Assembly: GCF_002929305.1 (NCBI RefSeq)
Contig: NZ_PJIO01000008.1
Coordinates: 62,001 to 126,000, forward strand
Source: Arthrobacter sp. GMC3
Lineage (GTDB): Bacteria; Actinomycetota; Actinomycetes; Actinomycetales; Micrococcaceae
Length of the DNA: 64,000 bases
Reading direction: 5' to 3'
A program made the position numbers and the translations under genes. A model generated the notes under the pieces. It ran no database searches. It saw only the letters and a program-made list of their open reading frames with translations, and was not told the DNA's origin. The number at the start of each line of letters is the position of its first letter. Position 1 is the stretch's first letter. Shown one piece after another: positions 27,118 to 35,295 of the stretch.

Positions 27118-27756
27118 TCAAGAAACGTCGCCGACGAATTGCGCGCTGGCTTGGCCAGCTGCGTATTCCACGGACATCGTTAGGTCATGCCTGTCGGTCG
27201 TTGGCATGAGGAAAACATAGGCACCCTGCGCTGATGCTCCTGCTGCGAGGTCACCTGCAAACGGCTGGTATGGTGCTGAAGTCGTCGGCTGTCCAAGACC
27301 CGATGTCGGGTCAGTAAGTGTCACAACAACTGAGTCGACATTGATCGGATTGGCCGAACCATTGTGGATGGAGACAAACATGGCAACCGCAGGGCCGGCA
27401 ATTTCCCCCGGTGTTGTCGCCGTCGTCGTGAGGGAATCAATTTTTGAAATACTAATGGAGACCTGGCCTGGAAGGTCCGCTGACTTGTCCATGCCAACTT
27501 TCGTGACGGGGCCCGCCGTTCCATCGGGAACCACTTGGGTAATGGACCCGCCCGACGGCGCTGGGATGGGCAGCATACGCGGGGGGGAAATCGACGGTGT
27601 TTCGCCAGCCTGGGCTGAAGACTGAACGCTTGGCGAGGCTGTAGAAACGGCAGAAGTTGCAGTAGATTCCGAGCATCCCGTCATGGCCACGGAAGAGAAG
27701 ACAGCAAAAATCACGACAGAAGTTGCTGCAAGGCTTCGTTTTCTCAACTGAAACAT
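27118..27756 (-). CDS. Lipoprotein with DUF4352-like Ig-type domain
   Basis: 212 residues from ATG at 27756, preceded by GGGAAAG; an in-frame upstream ATG would add a polar stretch ahead of the signal peptide. The signal peptide ends in the lipobox VAMTGC, so the mature protein should carry a lipid-modified cysteine and sit on the outer face of the membrane. A Ser/Thr/Pro-rich spacer follows. The rest (about 95-212) is beta-rich, with VAMFVSIHNGSANPINVDSV, as in DUF4352/telomeric-repeat-like domains. It sits just before the large secreted protein; the function is unknown. Confidence 0.75.
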   Translation of the reverse strand: MFQLRKRSLAATSVVIFAVFSSVAMTGCSESTATSAVSTASPSVQSSAQAGETPSISPPRMLPIPAPSGGSITQVVPDGTAGPVTKVGMDKSADLPGQVSISISKIDSLTTTATTPGEIAGPAVAMFVSIHNGSANPINVDSVVVTLTDPTSGLGQPTTSAPYQPFAGDLAAGASAQGAYVFLMPTTDRHDLTMSVEYAAGQASAQFVGDVS

Positions 27757-27824
27757 GTTCTTTCCCGATCTGTGAATGTGTGAATTCTCCCGAGAGTTGC
27801 GCAGAGTATTTGCCATCGCGTTCA

Positions 27825-28784
27825 TCATCTGGGGATTAGGGGATGAGCTAGTAAACGGCTCCGTTTTCGGATATCCAGGAGCATCCTGTGCCCATCCACA
27901 ATTCCTCGTACATACGCCCGCAGGGGGACCACCGAGTACAGTAACTGCCGGCGGCCACCCCCGAGCAGAATTTCATAGGACACTCGGGGCGTCGCATAGA
28001 TCCAACGCCGAAGCTGGCTTCCATCCAAATGCTTGGCCGCGTATATTAGCCGGTTGCGGATGTTGTAGAAGTAGTAGGTTTCAGATTTTGTGCCTACCCC
28101 ACCAATCCGAGTTTGTGTGCCGCCAGCATCATGCACTGCACCTACATTCTTAAGTACGGCCAGGTGCCCGCCACTCTCAACGACACGGCGTGAAAGATCC
28201 ACATCCTCCCAGTACAGGAAGTAATCCTCGTCAAACCCTCCCACTTGCTCCCAGAGTGAGCGGGATATGGCAAAGCATGCTCCGGAAATCCAGGGTTCAT
28301 GTGGACCTGACGGCGGCACGGGACGACGCTCGCTTGCCACACGTCCCGAATTGCCATAGAGCTCCATGCCGTCAAACCAGATTCGGCCTTCGCTTGTTCT
28401 TATGACAGGTGCAGCCATTAGATCTGTATCGTCAAGAACTGCTGACACCAGGTGCAGCAAATTGGATGAATCAATGTGAGCATCAGGGTTAAGAACGGCA
28501 ATTGCCTCAACCCCAGCTTCAAAGGCCACGTGCGAACCTTCGTTGACCGCAGCACCAAATCCCCTATTGCTGTCTAGCGCAACGACCATCCAATTTTCGG
28601 CGGAGGCGAGTCTTTGCACTTCCCCGCGTTCCTTCTCTGTTGTGAAGTTGTCCACGATCACGATTCGGCCACCCAACTCGGAGAGTTCCAGACCTGCAAG
28701 GTTCTTCGCCAGCAGGCGGGAAGAGCCATAGTTGACTACTATCAGGGCGAACATCTTCAGACCACGTCTGGAAAAATCATTCAT
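27825..28784 (-). CDS. Glycosyltransferase family 2 (rhamnosyltransferase-like)
   Basis: 319 residues. GT-A fold with ALIVVNYGSSRLLAKNL at the start, IVIVDN, SNRGFGAAVNEG, the metal-binding region LNPDAHI and the acceptor motif ISGACFAISRSLW, then DEDYFLYWEDVDLSRR. This pattern matches the WbbL/RfbF type, which often uses dTDP-rhamnose. It starts nine bases after the preceding glycosyltransferase and is expected to be co-transcribed. The donor is not certain. Confidence 0.88.
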   Translation of the reverse strand: MNDFSRRGLKMFALIVVNYGSSRLLAKNLAGLELSELGGRIVIVDNFTTEKERGEVQRLASAENWMVVALDSNRGFGAAVNEGSHVAFEAGVEAIAVLNPDAHIDSSNLLHLVSAVLDDTDLMAAPVIRTSEGRIWFDGMELYGNSGRVASERRPVPPSGPHEPWISGACFAISRSLWEQVGGFDEDYFLYWEDVDLSRRVVESGGHLAVLKNVGAVHDAGGTQTRIGGVGTKSETYYFYNIRNRLIYAAKHLDGSQLRRWIYATPRVSYEILLGGGRRQLLYSVVPLRAYVRGIVDGHRMLLDIRKRSRLLAHPLIPR

Positions 28785-28793
28785 CTGCGTTGC

Positions 28794-29858
28794 CTATCCC
28801 GATGCGGACTCTGCATAGTGAAAGCCGCCCGTGGGAGCAATTTCTTGTTTCTTGCTCTGTACGGCGCCTTCAAAGACCTGCACGTGCTGAGTACCTGCTT
28901 TATCCCAGGATCTAGCCGAAAGTTCTGGCCCCTGCAGCGGAGGATTTGTGCGGTGCGCCCTGATAGCGAACTCAATGGCACCTGCGTCCAGTTGGCCGTC
29001 GTAACGATAGACCCACCCTGGCCCAACTTCATCCGAAAGCCTGCGGTTTACTTCTGTGTCAGGGACAAGTACTGGTCGGTTCAACGAAAGGGCGGTTAGC
29101 GCCGCACCGGAATTATGCATGAAAAGGTAGGGCAAAACGATCAGCTCAGCCTCGGTGACAACCTCAACCAATTCGGCATCCGTAAGGAAATTCAAGTCCA
29201 AATCAATGCGTGGATTCTCACCCGCAAGGAGGATCAGTTCCTCGCGAAGTGCATTAGATGCCGGGCTGCCTGAGATGGTCAGCGTCATGGCAGGATCGCT
29301 CACCTGAAGGAACGAGGAAAGCAGGCGATCGACGCCTTTGTACTGGCGAATAAGGCCGAAGTATGCGATCCTCCCGGCGACTTGTTGTCCGCCAGAAAAA
29401 GGAGCAAACCACGTCTGATAGTCTCCGTGGGAAATCGTGGCAGTTGGTGCCGGCGAAGATGTCACCGTAACGTCGTTGAGGCGAATGTTCACAGTAGTCA
29501 GCCGGTCAAACCACGCCTCAAGGAGCATTTGGCGCCGGCCCGAGCCGGAATGAGGCGCGAGATTGTGCCGAGTTCGGACCAACGGCTTCTTGCCCAATTG
29601 AATTCGCGTCAGGACCAAAGCCGTAAGCACTTCACGGGCAATTCCTTTCAGGTATCCGTTGCCGGTGTAAATCACCTCCGGCCAATGCACATGGAAAACA
29701 TCGTAGGACCCAAATAGTGCACGCTTGAACGAGAACAGCATCAGTTCACAATTTGGTTCGCTATCCAGGGCACGGGCCAGCTGCACAATGTAGGGATTTG
29801 TTGTGGAGCGTGGTTCCCCAAAGGACTCCAAAACACGCAAGGCCCGTCCGTGACTCAT
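28794..29858 (-). CDS. GT-B glycosyltransferase (GT4-like)
   Basis: 354 residues. The N-terminal segment contains SYDVFHVHWPE, frequent in GT4 exopolysaccharide transferases. The donor half contains GRIAYFGLIRQYKGVDRLL and a C-terminal ELIVLPYLFMHNSGAALTAL in the position of the nucleotide-sugar site. The second glutamate of the usual E-x7-E motif is not obvious. It is probably cytoplasmic. It lies between the DUF1972 transferase and the family 2 transferase on the same strand. Confidence 0.83.
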   Translation of the reverse strand: MSHGRALRVLESFGEPRSTTNPYIVQLARALDSEPNCELMLFSFKRALFGSYDVFHVHWPEVIYTGNGYLKGIAREVLTALVLTRIQLGKKPLVRTRHNLAPHSGSGRRQMLLEAWFDRLTTVNIRLNDVTVTSSPAPTATISHGDYQTWFAPFSGGQQVAGRIAYFGLIRQYKGVDRLLSSFLQVSDPAMTLTISGSPASNALREELILLAGENPRIDLDLNFLTDAELVEVVTEAELIVLPYLFMHNSGAALTALSLNRPVLVPDTEVNRRLSDEVGPGWVYRYDGQLDAGAIEFAIRAHRTNPPLQGPELSARSWDKAGTQHVQVFEGAVQSKKQEIAPTGGFHYAESASG

Positions 29859-29967
29859 TGTGCCACCTCCACCAGAGCCGACAGGTCATCGAGGTGGGAG
29901 CGAACTTGTACCTTGCGCATCTGGACCCAATGACTGCCTGTTGCCACAACACCTGAATGAATCACTA

Positions 29968-31176
29968 TTACGCACCAACTTTGGGTAGGGCGCTGGCATA
30001 GTCGGTGCCCTCGGCCTTCTTGCTGACTCGCACCCTAGAAGACCTGCGCAACTCACGGCTGGCAAGTCGACGACAAAGGGATTCATATCTGTCGGCGACG
30101 TCATCCCAGCTGTATTCACGAGCCCGCTCCACGGATGCCTGGCTTCTTCTTGCGATCTTGCAAGCATCGCCTTCTGCTTCATGGACCAAAGCTGGAATCT
30201 GCTCCGGCGTAGAGAAATACTCACCCGAGTCACCGAGGACTTCCCTATTGAAATTGATGTCAAAGGCATTGGTGGCGGCTCCGGCGCCAATGGCGCGCAG
30301 CAGCGACGGATTTGTTCCTCCAACAGAGTGTCCATGCCAATACACCAAGGCGTGTGCATATAGCTGATTAAGCAATTCCTGGTCCCAAACTCCGCCAAGG
30401 AATCGAACTCGTGAGTCTGCCGCTTCGGAGACTTTTCGGGTGTAGTCGGCCGAATATGGGGCGGAACCGACAACTACGAGAGGATACTTGGCATCGCTTG
30501 CCACATACCCTTGAACGATAGTGTCGACGTGGTTTTCTGGTTCAAACCTCGCCACAACAAGGTGGAATTGGCCCGGTGCCAAACCTATCGAGGAAATCTT
30601 GTCCGGCTCCAATTTGCCCAAGATTGGTGCACCATAGGATATCAACTGGCTCTCAGCCGCGTGCTGGGCAGAGTAGTAATCTTGGATCCCCCGCGCGTCG
30701 GCAATCAGTGCATCCGAGAGTTTTACCGATACGGCTTCGGCCAAGCGATAGTACATTTTCCCGGCCGGACCCCACTTTGCCCGACGCCATTCCAAACCAT
30801 CCACGTGTGTCGCCACAGGAATGCGGGCCGCTCTAAGGGCGGGGAGCCAAGGAGCATTGGCTGCGTTGAACACGATTGCTGCGTCGACACGATGACCTAT
30901 GATGTGCCCAACGGAAAGTCCGGTGTGCACCAATGTTTCGAGTGAGCGTTTCTTCGGAGCTGGCAAGTGCACCAATTTCATGCCCAAGTATTCTTTGTCT
31001 GCAGATCCGCCAGGCTTCCCACCCCTGCAATAAACGACGACGTCGTGTCCCCGTGATGCCAGGCGCTGGCCGACTTCCTCCACACAAGTTTCAAATCCCC
31101 CATAGCGTGCCGGAACGCCTCGTGTGCCAACCAGTGCAATGCGCATGGACTGCGCTACACCTGCGGATCGAACCAT
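29968..31176 (-). CDS. DUF1972-containing glycosyltransferase family 4
   Basis: 402 residues from ATG at 31176, preceded by GGGGAGTTAAG; in-frame codons upstream have no comparable site. The N-terminus RIALVGTRGVPARYGGFET is the DUF1972 signature of rhamnosyltransferase-like proteins. The second half has VVARFEPENHVDTIV, YWHGHSVGGTNPSLLRA and the C-terminal YSWDDVADRYE. Family members commonly add rhamnose or a related sugar to a lipid-linked intermediate. It follows the cytidylyltransferase-like gene by about 80 bases. Confidence 0.9.
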   Translation of the reverse strand: MVRSAGVAQSMRIALVGTRGVPARYGGFETCVEEVGQRLASRGHDVVVYCRGGKPGGSADKEYLGMKLVHLPAPKKRSLETLVHTGLSVGHIIGHRVDAAIVFNAANAPWLPALRAARIPVATHVDGLEWRRAKWGPAGKMYYRLAEAVSVKLSDALIADARGIQDYYSAQHAAESQLISYGAPILGKLEPDKISSIGLAPGQFHLVVARFEPENHVDTIVQGYVASDAKYPLVVVGSAPYSADYTRKVSEAADSRVRFLGGVWDQELLNQLYAHALVYWHGHSVGGTNPSLLRAIGAGAATNAFDINFNREVLGDSGEYFSTPEQIPALVHEAEGDACKIARRSQASVERAREYSWDDVADRYESLCRRLASRELRRSSRVRVSKKAEGTDYASALPKVGA

Positions 31177-31255
31177 CTTAACTCCCCGGTTGCTTTCTTG
31201 TTGTGCTGAGACCAACTACCTGCTTTTGAGGGACTTTCTATGCTTTCCTCATGCG

Positions 31256-31717
31256 TTATCTCGAGAATCGTTTGCTACGGACGTGTTCTGCGTGATCGTG
31301 CTCGATAATTTCCAGCGTCATTCTGAGCACTGTGCTCGAAGTGTGAACGGTATACGGGAAGTAGACAACGTCGACCCCCACCGCGGCAAAGTCTCGTTCA
31401 AGGGCAATTCCTTGCGGCGTGCCTTTCCAGTCGTCGCCTTTGAAGAAGACATTGAAGGGCGTTTGGCGCCAAGTCTGGATACGGTTGGGGAGAACTTCGG
31501 CAACTGCGCGATCGACGAAGCTAATGTTGGAGACTATCTCCAGCCGTTCTGTCAGCGGTATAACGGGCGGACGCCCTTTGTGCTCGATCAATAGCTCGTC
31601 GGAAACCACCCCCGCGATGAGGTAGTCGCACTGCGAACGAGCTTGGCGCAAAAGGTTAAGGTGTCCAACGTGAAAGAGATCGAACGCGCCTGCTGCATAC
31701 CCAATCTTCAGGCTCAT
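31256..31717 (-). CDS. Cytidylyltransferase-like nucleotidyltransferase (TagD/RfaE-type)
   Basis: 153 residues. The nucleotidyltransferase motif is GAFDLFHVGHLNLL near residue 10, and the C-terminal TSSTVLR stands in the place of RTxGISTT. The family activates glycerol-3-phosphate or other phospho-alcohols or phospho-sugars with CTP. The CDP-alcohol phosphotransferase at the far end of the same strand could use its product. It starts behind GGGGGGACC. An ADP-heptose-type specificity cannot be ruled out. Confidence 0.87.
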   Translation of the reverse strand: MSLKIGYAAGAFDLFHVGHLNLLRQARSQCDYLIAGVVSDELLIEHKGRPPVIPLTERLEIVSNISFVDRAVAEVLPNRIQTWRQTPFNVFFKGDDWKGTPQGIALERDFAAVGVDVVYFPYTVHTSSTVLRMTLEIIEHDHAEHVRSKRFSR

Positions 31718-31928
31718 GCGAGGTCCCCCCTATCAAGGACGGTTTGACTCAGAGACAGCGTGGAGGCTCCTGCGCAGGATGACGAAAGTCTCGTCGGCGT
31801 CAACTTCTTCATTTTGGAAATCAATGGATTCTTGCCCCTGGCCGGGCGCGGCATCGAATATCCCTGTAACGTCCATGGCCCTGCGAGAAGCTTCCCTGGA
31901 CACGGCATGGCAACTCGTTGCGACATCA

Positions 31929-32174
31929 TCAGTAATTCCCAAAATGACCACAGCGGTGCTGGAGGGGAGCCGACGACGGCTGGGGGAAAGCCTTGGTCTC
32001 AGAAGGCTTATCCGCCGCCGGCTCCGAATGAGGAGCCCAACGATAGTCGCGGGGCAGTGGGGGCGCTGTAGTCGTGACATCTCGGGCCGTTTGTTCAGCT
32101 TCTGAGCAAATTCCCACGGCATGGGTGAGACGGCATTCGGTGCCGCGAGTTGCCTGACGAATTGGACCGAACAT
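31929..32174 (-). CDS. Small leader ORF upstream of the cytidylyltransferase (unknown, related to the ORF at 6651-6911)
   Basis: 81 codons from ATG at 32174 behind AAAGGTCTCG. The protein shares MF...QA..R and DKPSETKAFPQPSS with the other leader ORF. After the shared block this frame closes, but two other frames stay open to the cytidylyltransferase: one ends at 31733, and the other ends at 31714 with an ATGA overlap. Which of them, if any, is translated is unknown. No known family is recognised. Confidence 0.28.
   Translation of the reverse strand: MFGPIRQATRGTECRLTHAVGICSEAEQTARDVTTTAPPLPRDYRWAPHSEPAADKPSETKAFPQPSSAPLQHRCGHFGNY
31960..32038 (-). repeat. Copy B of duplicated hairpin element
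   Basis: A 79-base block about 90% identical to 6686-6763. The 7-bp stem (31988-31994 with 32003-32009) and 8-base loop are identical to copy A. The flanking differences are mostly transitions outside the stem. Confidence 0.75.
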
Positions 32175-32186
32175 AACGAGACCTTT

Positions 32187-32237
32187 CCATGAGAGACCGT
32201 CTGGAATAGTTCAAGTCAAGTGGTTCGGCTCTCATGG
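32187..32237. promoter_or_regulatory. Inverted repeat just upstream of the leader ORF
   Basis: The arms CCATGAGAG (32187-32195) and CTCTCATGG (32229-32237) match perfectly and extend inward through ACCG/CGG with a one-base bulge. The repeat ends about 13 bases before the ATG at 32174. It could be an operator or a 5' mRNA hairpin. Confidence 0.45.
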
Positions 32238-32553
32238 GGCACGGGTGTCTGCTACCCGATTAAGGGACTTCACCAGTACTTAGTCAAAACCGAGTACTCG
32301 ATTTTCGGTGCCGTTTTTTGCTGGCCCACCACGGAGTATTCGGAGAATTGGCTTTTTTCAAGCGGAATTGCAGAGACTGGCCGCCCAAATTTTGCGCGGC
32401 GTCCCAGCGATTCCGGGCTCCACGGGCATCCCGCTTCACCGTGCTTCGGCGTAGGGAGGAAACCTGAATGCAGCGTGTGCGGCAGCCAATTTCCACGCCG
32501 TACTCAAGTAGTTGTTCCGGGGATAGTTCTTCGCTGTGTGTATCTTCTGCTCG
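32238..32553. promoter_or_regulatory. Intergenic region downstream of the LuxR pair, with a CGAGTACTCG palindrome
   Basis: About 316 bases with no supported gene. The 10-bp palindrome CGAGTACTCG lies at 32291-32300. The same sequence occurs at 38159-38168, on the other side of the regulator pair. The region must carry the end of the regulator transcript and probably the promoter of the cytidylyltransferase run. Confidence 0.45.
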
Positions 32554-35295
32554 CTACTGTTGGCTGGGCAATCTCGCGGGAAGGTCGTCGCGTCCGGAAA
32601 TGCCGAGTTTTGAGTAGCAACGGTACAAATGACCCTCGACTGTCCGCACAGACAAATGCAGTTCCTGGGCAATCTCACGATCAGTGTGTCCCGATATTGC
32701 AAGTGTGGTGATCTCTCGCTCCCGGCGGGTGAGTTTCACCTTCGCTAGCGCAGCCGCCGGCTGCATGAACGTTGAACCGTTGGGTTCCCCCGACAAGCCC
32801 GCCTCTGGTACCCGCCTGGCCGATCGGGCATCGCCCGGTTGCAAGTGGAACCCGTCGGCGTCAAAAGCAGTGTTTGAATACCATTCCATACTGGAAAGAT
32901 CCGCGGTTCGTTCCTTGACAGAACGCCTGGCTGCCTTCAATCCCTTAGTGGGCGTCGGTGAAAGTTGCTCCTGTCCAAAACGGAGCAGCGCAGCCGCCCA
33001 GGGTCCCTCAACGACGGCAGCCAATTCAGTCAGCCTGACTAGGGCCGAGGTATCGCCCAATTCAACTGCCAACGATAGCGCGTTGAGTTCCAGGAGTGCG
33101 GACTCTTCATTGCGGGCTGCAGTTGCTAGGTCGTTCAGCGCCGCCAAGCCTCCGCCGTCGTGCAGCAGGTACTCGCGACCAGCGGCAAGGAATGCTCGCT
33201 CGTGCGCAGTCACAAGGAACAGACCCGGCCGCTCCAAATAGCCGTCCAACAAATCGGCGGCCCGTTTAGTTTCGCCCACCCGTGCTGAGGCATAGACCAC
33301 CATGGCCGTGCAAAAACCGAGTAGTTGCTGGGGATCATTCATGCTCAAGGACTCAATGCCCGGCAACATTACTTCCAGTGCCTTCTCCAGCTGTCCCTGC
33401 CGAATGAAACCCATACCCCTGGCCACCGTGGCCCCCCCACCAAAGACCATGACCACAGGGCCTGTATCCACGGAGAAGGTGTCCAACAGCTGTCCGGCAA
33501 CCGATAAATCTCCACTTGTCAGCGCGGCACACAGCTGGCGAAAAATTATCATCTCAGGGAGAAAAAACACGTCGTGGTCCGCCGAGTGCTCGATAGCAAA
33601 GGCCTCCATAGCCCGTTTAAACCCCTGGTCAGGAAAACCTTGTGCGCAAAGCCGTTCAGAATCCATGGCAAGGGCAAATGACTTGTTGAGCTTGTACTCC
33701 TCGTCCTGAAGTCCCGCACCATTTTCCAGAATGGAATCGATCAGCGGTGGCATGCGCCGATAGTCCCCCGTTTGGGAGAGCACCATCAGTTCCAGCAGAT
33801 TTGAGTTCGCCTGGACATGCTCCCGGATCATGTCCGCATCGGCGGGAGTCACCATTACCAAACGTTCACCTGCTGCCCGCAAATGCACGGCGTCGTTTTC
33901 AATGCTTGAGACCGGCATGCCCAATGCAGATCTGGTGATAGCACCCAACAGTGAACCGAACATCAAATCCGCAAGATTCGTTGCCTCGTCAAAACCGCCG
34001 TCGAGCAGTTCTGCCGCGTCCTGATATTCTGCGAGCGTGTATTTGGCCCGGGCACGGACCACTCTGGCGCGAAAAGCGTTGGGACCTTTGCGAATACGTT
34101 CTAGCAGATGCAGCGCGACAACTGGTTGCACGAGTTTGCAGGCAAAGATGGCGGCCTGCAACAGCTGTTCCTCGGACACGTCTAATCCGCTGTCCACCGC
34201 CCATGTCACCCGGCGAAGCAAGGATTCAGACGAGGCGGGGTCAGCGTCGAGCCTTTCGATCAGGCGTTCGTACAGGACCCTGCTTTGTGTGGGGGTGACC
34301 ATGTGCCTGATGACGTCCCCATAGATAGGATTGACCAGACGAAGCATGCCCGGCTCCGCCGCTTGTTCCTTCACCAGTTCGCGGTCCCGAAGTTCCCGAA
34401 CGGTGTCGGCCCCACCAATTTCGTTGGCGGTTTCCAGTGCGATGGGTTCGGCCAGCGCCACCAAGTGCAGGGTTGTCTCGGCGGCGGCACTTAGCCCGCG
34501 AATTTGCTGGCTCACCACCTCGCCCAGCGACCTGCTGACGTTGCTCACGGCGACCCCGCGTCGATAGACCCACAAACCGTCGCGCACCTGCACCCGGCCC
34601 TCCGTTACCGCTTCCTCGATGAGCAATCTAAGCAACAGGACATTACCGCCAGAGGAAGACCACAGATACCAGCTGATTGCAGGGAGAACCGGGCCGCCGA
34701 GCATCGCCACACAGAACTCGTGCCCCTGCTCACGGGTGAGCGGATATAGTTCGATGCTTTCGGCCATGCCACTGGACCAGAGCTTGGGCAGTGAATGGGG
34801 CATGGTTTTGGAGCGCAAGTGAGAGGCCACCACACGGACAGTTCCTGAGAGTGCCAGGCCCACCAGGAGGTCGGCCGTTGAAGGGTCGATGGCGTGGGCG
34901 TCATCAATGATGATTACGGGGGTGGCCGGATCCCCCGGGATCAATGGTGAACGTTGCCTGTCCAGGGCCGAAAGCATACCCCTGAGAACGTTCATGCGCA
35001 CGGATACGTCGTCAAGGGAAAGTTCATGAAGGAAAGGCGCCAAGGCTCCGTACGGCACGGCAGAAAGCGACGGTGTTCCGTGGACTGACAAAACAGGTCC
35101 CCGCTTCCCGAGCTGCACCGCCAGCTCGCGAAGGACACTCGATGCCCCCAGACCGGTGTCATACCTGACGAAAACAGCCCGGCAATCCTCACCTTCGATA
35201 GCGGTGAGGATGTCCTCTAGTTCCGCGCCACGGCAAAAATAGGGGTGAAACCCGTGAGAGCCGACCTCCGCCATTTGGTCCCGGCGAACCGTCAT
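32554..35295 (-). CDS. Large LuxR-family (LAL/MalT-like) regulator with degenerate P-loop
   Basis: 913 residues, ATG overlapping the stop of the upstream regulator (ATGA). The STAND-type ATPase core at about 40-300 has a Walker B segment VIIIDDAHAID, but the P-loop reads DTGLGASS (46-53), with alanine where lysine is expected, so ATP binding is doubtful. A long helical repeat region follows. The C-terminal LuxR helix-turn-helix has LTRREREITTLAISG and DREIAQELHLSVRTVEGHL. It most likely controls the neighbouring polysaccharide genes with its partner; this is inferred from position. Confidence 0.88.
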   Translation of the reverse strand: MTVRRDQMAEVGSHGFHPYFCRGAELEDILTAIEGEDCRAVFVRYDTGLGASSVLRELAVQLGKRGPVLSVHGTPSLSAVPYGALAPFLHELSLDDVSVRMNVLRGMLSALDRQRSPLIPGDPATPVIIIDDAHAIDPSTADLLVGLALSGTVRVVASHLRSKTMPHSLPKLWSSGMAESIELYPLTREQGHEFCVAMLGGPVLPAISWYLWSSSGGNVLLLRLLIEEAVTEGRVQVRDGLWVYRRGVAVSNVSRSLGEVVSQQIRGLSAAAETTLHLVALAEPIALETANEIGGADTVRELRDRELVKEQAAEPGMLRLVNPIYGDVIRHMVTPTQSRVLYERLIERLDADPASSESLLRRVTWAVDSGLDVSEEQLLQAAIFACKLVQPVVALHLLERIRKGPNAFRARVVRARAKYTLAEYQDAAELLDGGFDEATNLADLMFGSLLGAITRSALGMPVSSIENDAVHLRAAGERLVMVTPADADMIREHVQANSNLLELMVLSQTGDYRRMPPLIDSILENGAGLQDEEYKLNKSFALAMDSERLCAQGFPDQGFKRAMEAFAIEHSADHDVFFLPEMIIFRQLCAALTSGDLSVAGQLLDTFSVDTGPVVMVFGGGATVARGMGFIRQGQLEKALEVMLPGIESLSMNDPQQLLGFCTAMVVYASARVGETKRAADLLDGYLERPGLFLVTAHERAFLAAGREYLLHDGGGLAALNDLATAARNEESALLELNALSLAVELGDTSALVRLTELAAVVEGPWAAALLRFGQEQLSPTPTKGLKAARRSVKERTADLSSMEWYSNTAFDADGFHLQPGDARSARRVPEAGLSGEPNGSTFMQPAAALAKVKLTRREREITTLAISGHTDREIAQELHLSVRTVEGHLYRCYSKLGISGRDDLPARLPSQQ

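Noticed and set aside
27757-27828. Upstream in-frame start for the lipoprotein
   Set aside because: It adds 24 polar residues before the signal peptide and lacks a good ribosome-binding site; the start at 27756 gives a normal lipoprotein signal.
31733-32122. Reading frame running from the hairpin element to the cytidylyltransferase as a real gene
   Set aside because: It has no ribosome-binding site and no recognisable family, and a second frame is equally open; kept only as a note under the leader ORF.
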